Positions 21,285 through 31,640 of a stretch of 64,000 nucleotides of DNA are shown here, in pieces. Made by a program: the position numbers and the translations under genes. Numbering within the stretch: the stretch's first letter is position 1; each line of letters opens with the position of its first letter. The DNA comes from Hydrangea macrophylla (taxonomy: Eukaryota > Streptophyta > Magnoliopsida > Cornales > Hydrangeaceae), in assembly GCA_033977485.1 (NCBI GenBank), contig CM066998.1:51674274-51738273 (forward strand), given 5' to 3'. Below the pieces are notes generated by a model. It had not been told where the DNA came from and ran no database searches. It saw nothing but the letters and a program-made list of their open reading frames with translations.

Positions 21285-22656
21285 TGATTGGGAGAGAACA
21301 AATCCTAATTACACGTCTTAATTCACATTTGTTAGTCAGTTTTATCTTGTTTTTGTGTAGTTTTACTTTATTTTTTTATTTTCTATCAGGTATTAGAAGA
21401 AAACAAGTATATCCGGTTAAACAAGGTGAAAAAACAGGAAGAAAGAAGCAGAAAAAGACACATCGCGTGCGCGGTCCGCGGGCGCGAAAACCCAGATATC
21501 GCTCGCGCGATCCGCGCGCGCGACCTTCCAAATGTCGCGCTCGCGCGGCCCGCTCGCGCGATCCATAAAAAAAATAGAGTTGCGTATTTCAGTTTTCTGA
21601 AGAGTCCTGTGCAAACGAAACTGTTTGAAGACGTCCAGATTGCAAATAACACCTGTTTTAATCCATTTCGGGAGAGAAAAGCTTGGATACTCTCTTGAAA
21701 ACTCTATATATATCTAGTTTTTATGTTTTTTGAGGGGACACACACCTAGAGATTCATTCACATACAGTCATTGAAGGCAAGAGAAAAGGGAAGAGCAAGC
21801 TTGAAGGTTTCTAATGGCTTACATCAACTCCATCTTCATGCTTTTATCCAACATGAGCAACTAAAACTCCTAATCTAGGGTTTCATTGAAACCCTAGCTA
21901 TGTAAAGGGGGATTCTACACTTCTTTATTCTAAGATTTTATGTTTATGGATAGTGATTGTATGTTGGTGGATTTTATATAATCAGTTTTTAATGTTAATA
22001 ATCAAGAGTACTTTGGATCTATTCTTGTCTTAGATTTTTCCTTATACTTATTGAACTCAATAGTCCTTGATTTCTGTGATTGATAGGAGTATTTACATAC
22101 AATGGTGCTTATGTGATTGTGATGTTTACATCTTTTATAATTCATGTTTAGGAAAGATGAGTTATGCTACACCCTAGTTATAGGTAGATAACTCATGTGA
22201 ACCATAGATGGATTATGCTTAGATCAAACTAACGATATCTTCTTGACGATACTATTGGGCTTGTAGCTACAATAGATCATAACTATCCAAACATAGAACT
22301 TAGAATGAGAAGTATAGATACCTAATGCATAGTTAGTGGTGGATTTGTAATCCTAGATCCCATCTCCTTATATTTAAACCAATTTCCAATTTTGCATTTA
22401 AGCTTACTTAGATTTAATTTTAGATCTTATTCTCATAATTTCATAGTTTAATTCATAGTTTAAAGTAGTAGTGACAACCAAAACCTAAATCAAAGCAACT
22501 TCCGATTTTCTTATAACTAGATAGATTAGATTGTAGTAATTAACGGATTAAAAGGTAACAATCTCTGTGGGTTCGACCTTTACTTTCCACACTACAAATC
22601 TTTTGAAAGTGAAGCATAAATAAACATACTTTTATATCTTGATTCTGACGAGATCA
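21285..22656 (+). repeat. Complete LTR in inverted (plus) orientation
   Basis: 1372-bp LTR, reverse complement of 34380-35738, with a polypurine tract on its left and a primer site on its right. It is therefore both 3' LTR and 5' LTR, as in a one-LTR circle or a tandem array. TATA motif CTCTATATATATC at 21702-21714; GC-palindrome array at 21466-21565, upstream of it. No target duplication flanks it. Confidence 0.9.
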
Positions 22657-22661
22657 ATTTT

Positions 22662-22679
22662 TGGTGCCGTTGCCGGGGA
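22662..22679 (+). promoter_or_regulatory. Primer binding site in plus orientation, tRNA-Asp
   Basis: TGGTGCCGTTGCCGGGGA, one mismatch from the full complement of the tRNA-Asp 3' end, 5 bp after the LTR end. Confidence 0.88.
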
Positions 22680-22945
22680 TATGCAAGTATCCATATAACT
22701 ACGTGTAGTGCAACAAGATATGCAAGTATAAGATATAAAACAATGATTCCGATAATATATAATCCTCAGAACGTATTCTCATAGATTCAGTAGACATTTG
22801 ATTATATACTCTCTTAATTCTCAAAATTTCAACGAAATGTAATTATAATCAAAAGGAACGCAATATTGAACAGTATTGAAAAACTTATTTCATTTATTTA
22901 TAGAACTACTACAATGTTTGTTTCTCAACTATTATTATACTTCTA
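22680..22945 (+). repeat. Leader copy following the inverted primer site
   Basis: Inverted repeat of 19515-19770. It ends in a T-run (22951-22962), after which the sequence is the 3' flank of the minus-strand acidic ORF. The expected plus-strand ORF does not follow, so 22946-22965 is a rearrangement junction. Confidence 0.8.
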
Positions 22946-23134
22946 ATTTTTTTTTTTTTTAACATGTTTTACAATGAATTAAAAACTAACAAATGAATGA
23001 AATAACGAATAAAAGAAAACTAACAAAAAATAAACTGAAGTACGAAAACAAAAACAACTATACGAATAAAATGAAACAAAAACACTAAAATGAAATATTC
23101 ATATACTCTCCCCAAACCAAATCACTGCATGTCC

Positions 23135-23893
23135 CTATGCAGAGGGGAACATGACAATGACATGGATGCAATCCTCGTAGAATATCACCATGACGTCCAC
23201 ACCACTAAAAATGTCTGACGGCGGCTGTACGCCAGATCGATAGTACCAATCCACAAGCTCCCACTCCGGGTGCTCCGCAGGGTCGAACTGTGGGTCCACC
23301 TCCGCAAAATCAGCATGGAAATCCGGACGTCCACCCTCCTCAATCCCCTCGCTGACACTCAGACCCAAATCTACCCTATCATCCTCAGGACCGGAATAAG
23401 GCGCAAATATCGAGGCAACATCCTCGGGAGACCAATCTGGGTAACCCGGACGCTGTCGAACAACGTCCGGCACATAATCAGGTAGGTTCCTATATGGATA
23501 GGTAACCTCGTCCGTAGGCTTAGTAGACTCGACAGGATCATATAAAGAAATCGCAACGAAACCTGAGACAACACTTGCATCGTCATCATCGGTCGAGGAA
23601 TCGGCCGATTCAGATGAAGACGACTCGGAAGATGTAGGAGGAGCGCCATAAGGGCCATCGAGAAAAGTAGGGTCATCGCCAAACAGGTCATCCTCGTCAG
23701 AAGAATCAGAACAGCTAAGAATGGGCCTACGAGGACGACGACGACACCAGCCGGGACGACCGACCGGGCCGTCAGGTTTGGCTAGCCTAGGACTAAGTAT
23801 AAGAGTATCAGAAGACGAACTAGAGTCAGAATAGTAACTCGACTGGCTAGAAGACCTATCAGGTGAAGTGGGAGGGGAAATAGGATGATCCAT
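23135..23893 (-). CDS. Acidic Ser/Asp-rich protein in element 3, function unknown
   Basis: A 252-residue ORF starting at MDHPISPPTSPDRSS; an upstream in-frame ATG at 23968 would add 25 residues. It is rich in Ser, Asp, Glu and Pro, with long acidic stretches (SSSESADSSTDDDD, SDSSDEDDLFGDD) and a Trp/Pro-containing C-terminal half (YPDWSPEDVASIFAPYSG, HPEWELVDWYYRSGV). No gag, pol or known domain is evident. It lies downstream of the post-pol ORF, same strand. The stop overlaps a hairpin (23125-23142) followed by a G-rich run on the minus strand. The balanced composition and lack of stops support a real element-encoded protein; I do not recognise it. Confidence 0.6.
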   Translation of the reverse strand: MDHPISPPTSPDRSSSQSSYYSDSSSSSDTLILSPRLAKPDGPVGRPGWCRRRPRRPILSCSDSSDEDDLFGDDPTFLDGPYGAPPTSSESSSSESADSSTDDDDASVVSGFVAISLYDPVESTKPTDEVTYPYRNLPDYVPDVVRQRPGYPDWSPEDVASIFAPYSGPEDDRVDLGLSVSEGIEEGGRPDFHADFAEVDPQFDPAEHPEWELVDWYYRSGVQPPSDIFSGVDVMVIFYEDCIHVIVMFPSA

Positions 23894-24641
23894 AGTGAAA
23901 AGATGATAAGGAGAAAAGAGGATTTTTGGTACTATATGTATATGTGGTAGCGATATGTCCTGAAACATAAAAAAAAAAACGTCACAACTGAAGTATAATT
24001 AGCGCAAGTAATAGTCATGAAAGACATAGGTGACATTCAGGATTATAATAATATATACCAAAAATGATCTACACTTGAATGTATGAACCTAAATTATTAA
24101 GCAGTTACATGCGCTGAGAGTCAACGTAGTGAATAGGTTAATGTGGAATCATATTGATCAAAATTAAATCATATTCACTTTTAATTAATAATTCGGAATA
24201 GTTAATGATCATTTCAGCATAATTTCCCCCAAACCTGAGTCTAATCAATTCCTGTTAGCATGCAATGGCTTTGATAATTACTCATTACTGACTGACTGCT
24301 TGTGAAGTTGTGATAAGTAATGAAGTAAAACATCATAAGCAGTACATGACAATAAGATCAGTGAAATGACTATGTTCCAGACATATAGCAAACCACAAAA
24401 CAAAAGAAAAGCGCAAAATAAATTATTTACAGACCCAAAGGAAAAAAAAACAGGAGGAAATAAGCTAAGCCGGTCGAAGCCGGATACAGTAAAATCCTAA
24501 TAATAACCAAAAGACTAAATAAACAGAAAAAGCAACAAAATAAAATAATATACAGGCCCGAATGTCTGAAAATGTCTAAATCTCCCATCAAATACAAGAA
24601 AAAGGAAAAATAAATGTCGAAACCCCCCAACCAAAACCTAC

Positions 24642-25937
24642 TCAGTCATCACCACCCTCAATCAAAACCAACTCCAACCCAGTACTCCCCTGCCCCGTAG
24701 TATCATCACCATCCCCATCACCGTCACTCCCATCGTCATCGTCACCAGCATCTCCAGCCTCCTCCTCACCCTGTACCTCCCCCTGCTCCTCAACTCCCTC
24801 CTCAGCCACCTGCTGTGCCTGTCGCGGAAACGCGGACTGGTAAGCTGCCTCTCCCTGAGCAAGAATGTCCTCCAGCTGATCAGGATGATGAAGCTGGAAA
24901 AAGGACCTCATGTAGGACTGCAAGCACAGCGTCTCACCTCAGAAAGCACACACATCCCCATACATCCAAGCGTACGGGGAATCCTCAGGAGGGGGTGGAC
25001 GCTGGGCTGCCTGCTCACGACGGGCCTGGGCCTGCTCTCGGGCTCTCCTAACCTCCAGGTCTAGTCGATCCAAACTCAGCTTCCAGTAAGCGGAAGCGAA
25101 CTCTGGAATATGTGCGTCAATAGGCTCATCGACAGGAATAGGAAAGGCCTTAGCCCGGAGAATAGCGGTGATAGTGCGAGGATAGGGCAGAAGAAGTTTA
25201 GAATCAAGGGAGTGGTCAATGGCATGAGCCGCAAGACGCATGCCCTCCATAATAATCAAGCCAGGGTGAAACCAATCGCTGCGGTAAACAGCGTGGAGGG
25301 CATGGTGGATTTCCTTGGTCCGTTCTTGCTCATGACCAAGGGGGTACAGGTTTCGTTTAAAGACATGGTCGACGAACCACATCTGGCGGGGCATATGCGA
25401 TCGGCGAATAGATTGGCCCGAACCAGAGCGGCCGCCACACATGTCCTGAATGATATGAATGAAGGAGTGGGCTTTGTTGAGGACGGTTAATTTGGGAACT
25501 TGGTATGAGTGGGAGGGGAGTTGGAGGATTTCAGCGATGTTGTATGGGTTGAGGGTAATGTCGTGGCCATCTATGGTGGTGGACAAGAAGGCGTGCTGGC
25601 TTAAAGATTGTTTATGGTAGCGGAGGTTTTGGTAGAAGAGGCGAACGAAGCGGGGATAACTAATTAGGTCGGGGTTTCTAAAATAGAGCTGTGGGGCCAG
25701 CTTTCGGGCAGCTAGGTTACTATGGCCCCACTTCATGTCTTTATCAGACGCGAAGTACTCAGCATCTATGGCGGCCTCATAATTGAGGCCGCGGGTAGCG
25801 TACTTAAGACTTAATTCGTTTGGGTTAGGGTCGTCTGGAGGAGGTGGTGGAGGTGGGTCAGTCTGTTTTTCTTTGCCTTTGGCTTTTTTCTGAGGCGGTT
25901 GGGAAGAAGAAGCGGATCGTACGGTTCTTTTGGTCAT
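24642..25937 (-). pseudogene. Post-pol ORF of element 3, plant-transposon-protein-like, one in-frame stop
   Basis: Reading from MTKRTVRSASSSQ the frame is open for 332 residues, stops at TGA (24939-24941), and continues in the same frame to 24642, about 430 residues in total. A basic N-terminus (KKAKGKEKQ) and a Pro-run are followed by a globular region (FVRLFYQNLRYH, TIDGHDITLNPYNIAEILQL, KEIHHALHAVYRSDW) resembling the 'putative plant transposon protein' family often found in Athila-type elements. The C-terminus is highly acidic (GDDDDGSDGDGDGDD). It occupies the position called env-like in some Athila elements, but I see no signal peptide or membrane segment. A second partial copy is at 19074-19445. 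The family assignment is from memory. Confidence 0.7.
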
Positions 25938-26058
25938 TTTGAAACAGGTTTGTACGATTTAAAAAAATATATATATATATATATATATTTGAAAATGTGG
26001 GCTTTAAAATTGGTCTATGCCCAGAAAAGAAAAAGAAAGGGATAAGGGGAAGGGGTCA

Positions 26059-27748
26059 CCTGCAAGAAAACAATCCCGGCAAGGGACACAATCAACAAAT
26101 ATTCAACAGTTCAAAAGAAATTGGGGTTCACGGGGGAACACCCAGCAACTGTGAAAAGAGCCGATCCCTTCCCACCCACTGTCCCGACAAGGCCACACAC
26201 TTTGCGGCAAGTCACGGGGTACTTGCCGCGTGTTTATTGCATAATGTAAATAAATGTATAGATAAGCGACGCTTATGTTGCACACCATAATTTGAATGTT
26301 GAGTGAGATGGTCATATGTTGGGTTAATACGTTAATGTGACTCCGAAAATCATTAAACTAAACAATTCCAAAATCGAATTCCAGTTGTTTCCATTTACCT
26401 TCATTACATGTTTGCGCTCATTATTCGAATCTTTCAAGTACGAAGCGTACTATTAAAAATCAAATGTGAATGGAAACAACGTCAATAAAGCTGGATTTAT
26501 AGTATATGATTCGAAATTCCATGTATGAACATTTAAAACTAACATCTATGTACTCATTATAATGTGAACACAATGAGGAAACAATGAACCTGATAACTTG
26601 ATAATTCGACGATTACTTCATAATTAAATTGTCAGAGTATCAATAAATATATAGAACTATGCCTATACACTGAAATCCTTAAGACTATTGATCCCAACAT
26701 TTTATTCAAAATTGAAAACTGTATTCAGGTGTTTAGGTCAATTGTATTTAATCGACCCTAATTAAGACTTTTAGGTCAAAGTGATAGATTCAAATGCATA
26801 AACGAGCGTAGTTCCGAAAAACTGTATACACCTAAATCTCTACGTTCCTAAAAGAGAATGTGTTCAGGTATATGCATCCCTGTATACATAAATGTGGTCA
26901 TTAGAAAAATCCCTAACTGTCATCTAAGCATGAACGTACATATGAACTTTATTGAGTTTAGGGTATAGAAATCAGGGTGAGTGTGAGTTAGGGATTAAAG
27001 CACATAAACTAAATTGAGAGGTTCGAATTGTAGAAATCTATACAGGTACTGTGAGTATCAAACCCCCAAACACAAACCCTAATTTCAACCGTGAGTATGC
27101 ATGTGAGGGTGTATACAAGAATCCACTTGTGCGTGGGTGTATAAAATTAAATCTGTGTGTAAAATTAGTGTAGATTTAACTCGAAACGGGCACACATAGT
27201 TCTGTATAACCCTAATGCACAAACCCTGATTGGATTTATGCAAATCGGTTGTATGATATGTGTTCTGTCTAAAGAAGTTCGTGTGTATTGTGTGTAGCTT
27301 TAAGGTTCATGGGTTGGATTTAGGGTTTGAGCAACCCCAAATGTCAAACCCTAACTGTGATTGGGTATGTACAGATCTAGGGTTTGTGTGTGCGTATGTA
27401 TAGATTTGTATAGATGTGTGTATGTAGAATATATATATGTGTATGTGTCTATTTGTATATACAAATAGATATAGATATATACCTGTGTATATCGAGATAG
27501 AAGCAAAGAGGGAGGGGGTTGCTGTTTTGATCGCGAGTAGCGGCGGCGGTGCCGCGGCGGCTGCGGCTTGATGTGGTAGTGGTCCGGTGATGATGAGTGT
27601 CGACGTGGTGGTGGGTGATGATGGAAAGAGTGGTGGAGATAGGAGGGAAAGGGAGAGAGAGAGCGTCGCAGAGAGAAAGAAACGCAGCGAGAGAGAAAGA
27701 AAAGTAATTCTGAAGAAAAAAAATTAGGGCACAGCCCTGTATTTAAAA
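26059..27748 (-). promoter_or_regulatory. Candidate internal promoter, leader exon and intron upstream of the post-pol ORF
   Basis: On the minus strand a TATA-like TTTTAAATA (27740-27748) is followed by a CT-rich leader (27720 to 27483) and a consensus donor CACAG|GTATAT at 27483/27482. A strong acceptor, TTGTTTTCTTGCAG|GTG, lies at 26060/26059. I find no ATG in either proposed exon before the ORF start at 25937. The intron would be 1423 nt and AT-rich. The leader resembles the 5'UTR of a plant gene and could have been captured. The intronic region also holds a perfect 9-bp hairpin (GCGGCAAGT/ACTTGCCGC) at 26204-26229. No transcript evidence is available. Confidence 0.45.
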
Positions 27749-27760
27749 GAAGGGGTACCT

Positions 27761-28018
27761 CACGCGAGCGGATCGCGCGAGCGAGGCTCGCGGGCGCGGA
27801 TCCCTCCGCGAGGAAAAGCGGAGGTTTGGTTTTGGTTTCTTTTAAAATTGTTCTAAGTGAAAATTCCGCCCGAGCGGACCGCTCCAGCGAAAGTCTCGCG
27901 GGCGCGATTTTTGGCGCGAGAAGAAACTGAGGATTCTTTTTAAACTATCAAAAAATTTTTGACTAAGGGGATATCTCGCGCGAGGGAGCGTTCGCGCGAG
28001 CGGGCCGCGCGCGCGAGA
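27761..28018. repeat. GC-palindrome array upstream of the internal promoter
   Basis: Three clusters of CpG-rich palindromic words (GCGAGCGGATCGCGCGAG, GCCCGAGCGGACCGCTC, CGCGCGAGCGGGCCGCGCG) in otherwise AT-rich DNA, directly upstream (minus orientation) of the TATA-like box at 27740-27748. The same word family occurs in the LTRs of this element. Confidence 0.75.
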
Positions 28019-28151
28019 TGCTACTTTCTCTTTTTTTTTTTATATAAATGTTCTAAAATTGCAAATTTTCATCTTCTGGGTGTTTACACACTCAGACATT
28101 GGCCAAAAACTGCTAAATAGTGTACAAAATTAAAGAAAATTCTCACTAATG

Positions 28152-28169
28152 CTTGGGTTGCCTCCCAAG
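28152..28169 (-). other. Hairpin just after the pol gene
   Basis: CTTGGG-(TTGCCT)-CCCAAG, a perfect 6-bp stem about 45 bp beyond the pol stop. Similar wording (GCGCTTCTTGGGAGGCAACC) is familiar to me downstream of pol in plant Athila elements; the function is unknown. Confidence 0.5.
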
Positions 28170-28211
28170 AAGCGCTAAGTTTTACGTCGCTAGCTCGACC
28201 GATGCATGTGC

Positions 28212-31200
28212 TTAATCGAGATAGATCGGATCAACCAGATCTATAGACTCGATTTCTCTTTCATCTGTCTCCTCGGTTCGATACGGCTTAAGCCGTTGAC
28301 CATTTACTTTAAACGGTGTTCCACCGTTCAAATCTTGGATTTCGATCGCTCCATGCGGGAACACTTGCGTTATAGTAAACGGACCGTCCCATCGGGACCG
28401 TAGCTTTCCCGGGAATAATCTTAATTTCGAATTGAACAACCAGACGCGTTGTCCAACCTCAAAATTCTTTCTTATAATCATTTTATCGTGGAAAGCTTTA
28501 GATCATTCTTTATAGATTCTTGAATTCTCGTACGCCTCGTTTCTTAATTCTTCAAGTTCTTGCAATTGAAGTTTACGATGACATCCTGCCGCTTTTATAT
28601 CTTGGTTAAACGTTTTTACGGCCCAATAAGATCGATGTTCGAGTTCCACCGGTAGGTGGCACGCTTTTCCAAATACTAGTCGGTAAGGAGACATCCCAAT
28701 AGGGGTTTTAAACGCTGTACGATATGCCCAAAGCGCATCGGTCAATCGTTGTGACCAATCTTTACGGTCTGGACGTACCATTTTTTCTAATATACTTTTG
28801 ACCTCTCTATTAGACACCTCAACTTGGCCTTGGGTTTGCGGATGGTATGCGGTTCCTACTTTGTGGGTGACAGAATATTTTCGGACTAGGGCTTCGAAGT
28901 AACGATTACAAAAGTGTTTACCTCCGTCGCTTATAATCGCTCGTGGCGTACCGAATCGACAAAATATATTATCTTTAATAAAAGAAACCACAACTTTATG
29001 GTCGTTGGTTCTCGTCGCTACTGCCTCCACCCACTTAGAAACATAGTCGACCGCGACTAGAATATATTCGAAACCACAAGACGATGGGAATGGTCCCATA
29101 AAGTCGATGCCCCAAACGTCGAATAATTCTATGATGAGGATTGGGGTCATGGGCATCGCATCACGATGTGACATGCTCCCTGTTTGTTGACAACGTACGC
29201 AGTTCTGACAGAATTCATATGCGTCTTTGAACAGTGTTGGCCAATATAACCCACTTTGGAGGACGTTAGCGGCCGTACGACGGCCACCAAAGTGACCTCC
29301 GCATTCCAGAGAGTGACAAAAATTTAATATGGATTTGAATTCACTTTCCGGAACACAACGTCGTATAATTTGATCAGAACAGTGCTTAAACAACAGTGGG
29401 TCATCCCAATAGTAATGTTTAACTTGAGAGAAGAATCGATCTTTATCTAAACGAGACCATTTGTTCGGGATATGTCCCATAGCTAAGAAATTAACAATGT
29501 CACTGAACCACGGACGATTTACGGTAGATAACGCGAATAATTGCTCGTCTGGAAACGAATCCTTTAGAGTGGTAATATCGTTTGATTCTATAAGAATTCG
29601 TGACAAGTGGTCAGCTACAACGTTTTCAGAACCCTTTTTATCCCGTATTTCATAGTTAAACTCTTGAAGGAGTAAAATCCATCTGATTAACCTAGGTTTC
29701 GTTTCTTTCTTATTCAGCAAATGACGCAATGCCGCATGATCAGTGTAAACGATGACTTTTGAACCCAATAAATACGAACGGAATTTGTCGAGGGCAAACA
29801 CAACCGCAAGTAATTCTTTTTCAGTTGTTGTGTAGTTCAATTGCGCGTCGTTTAGTGTTTTACTCACATAATAAATTACGTGAGGAATTTTATTCACTTT
29901 TTGTCCCAAAACAGCTCCAACGGCATAGTCAGAAGCATCACACATCAATTCAAACGGTAATGACCAATCAGGGGATTGGATTACCGGAGCCGTGGATAGT
30001 AAGGTGCGCAATGTTTCAAAAGCCTTCAGGCAGTCGTTGTCAAAAACAAAGGGAACATCCTTGGCAAGCAAGTTGCACAGGGGGCGTGAAATTTTACTAA
30101 AGTCTTTGATAAATCGCCTATAAAAACCGGCATGACCTAGAAAGGAGCGGATCTGACGAATGGATGATGGCGGTGGAAGTTTGTCTATTAATTCAATTTT
30201 CGCTTTATCAACCTCTATACCTCTCTTGGAAACAACGTGACCCAAGACTATTCCCTCTTGAACCATAAAATGGCTCTTCTCCCAGCTTAATACCAAATTT
30301 GCTTCCTCGCATCGGGCGAGGACTTTTGTCAGATTTTGGAGACATTCATCGAATGTAGGTTCGAACACGGAGAAATCGTCCATGAATACCTCGAGAAATT
30401 TCTCAACCATGTCCGAGAAAATTGCCATCATACACCGCTGAAAGGTTGCCGGTGCATTGCACAAGCCAAACGGCATACGTCGGTAAGCAAAGGTTCCAAA
30501 AGGACAGGTGAATGTTGTCTTTTCTTGGTCATCGGGGTAAACGGGCACCTGGTTGTAACCAGAGTATCCATCTAAGAAACAATAATAGCTCTGACCGGAC
30601 AGACGTTCAAGGATTTGATCAATAAATGGAAGGGGGAAGTGGTCCCTACGCGTCATCGAGTTGAGTTTTCTATAGTCAATGCAAACCCGCCAACCGGTAG
30701 TTTGACGGGTTGGTATAAGGACTCCTTTTTCGTTGGGTACAACCGTAATACCTGATTTCTTTGGGACAACCTGAGTTGGGCTGACCCAATTACTATCGGA
30801 GATCGGGTATATAATACCGGCATCTAAGAGTTTTATCACTTCCTTCATAACCACTTCTTTCATATTAGGGTTGAGACATCGTTGCATTTCCATAGATGGT
30901 ATAGCATTTTCTTCTAAATTTATTCTATGCATGCAAACTGACGGGTCAATTCCTTTTAGATCAGCGACCGTCCATCCAATCGCCTTTTTATGATTACCTA
31001 GAACCTGTATTAGTTGTACTTCCTGAATTTCAGTTAAATTTGACACAATTATAACAGGAAGGGTTGCATTAGTCCCTAGGAATGCATATTTTAAAGAATC
31101 CGGCAACGGCTTAAGTTCGAGTGTTGGAGAACACTGAATGGATGGTAAGGCCGGTTCATGTGCAAGAGGCGGTAAAGCTTCTATTTTAGGTTTCCATGGA

Positions 31201-31640
31201 AGTTCATTGGTTGTGTTTGCTGATTCCAATAGAGTGTTTACATCTGCAATATTTGTGTCAATGTTGAAATCATTAAAATTGAAATGTGACAAGCATGCTT
31301 CCAACGCTTCCTTAGTCAACATAAAAGGCGCTGCCTCTTCGACTAATTCGTCTATTAAGTCTATGGCATAGCAATCTGCCTCTTCATCATCTCTATATGG
31401 TTGATTAGATGCATTGAAGACGTTTAAACGCACGGTCATGTTACCAAAAGTTATATCCATTACACCGGTCCTACAGTTAATAATTGAATTAGCCGTAGCT
31501 AGGAAAGGGCATCCTAGAATGACTGGAACTTGTTTACTAGCATCTAGGACAGGTTCGGTGTCTAGTACGATAAAATCGACCGGATAATAGCATTTATCCA
31601 CTTTGACCAATACATCCTCTACTACCCCCCGTGGAACTTA
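28212..31640 (-). pseudogene. Element 3 pol: protease end, RT, RNase H, integrase
   Basis: Nearly intact minus-strand polyprotein, open from 31610 to a single TGA at 28503-28505, then open again in frame to 28212. Counted from MVKVDK at 31610: RT active site FMDD at 409-412; RNase H Asp558 (MCDASD); integrase zinc domain His766, His773, Cys801, Cys804; catalytic triad Asp836, Asp895, Glu931 with the exact D-35-E spacing. The integrase tail ([25 protein letters not shown]) lies after the stop. Related copies suggest the TGA replaced an Arg codon, consistent with a C-to-T change at a CpG. The gene is fused to gag in this lineage; a 1-bp deletion near 31640 breaks the fusion. Two lesions therefore separate it from a full frame. 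Confidence 0.93.

Noticed and set aside
21284..21698. Overlapping ORFs in the GC-rich part of the LTR (also 35338-35739)
   Set aside because: They arise from stop-poor GC repeats; not conserved as protein and inside an LTR.
21285..22656. Solo LTR
   Set aside because: It has a polypurine tract on one side and a primer site on the other, and no target duplication, so it is part of a larger rearranged element.
24921..24940. Mini-intron (GT...AG) removing the stop in the post-pol ORF
   Set aside because: About 20 nt is too short for a plant spliceosomal intron.
24939..25937. Viral-type envelope protein
   Set aside because: The ORF is in the env-like position, but no signal peptide, transmembrane helix or cleavage motif is visible; the sequence fits plant-transposon-protein families better.
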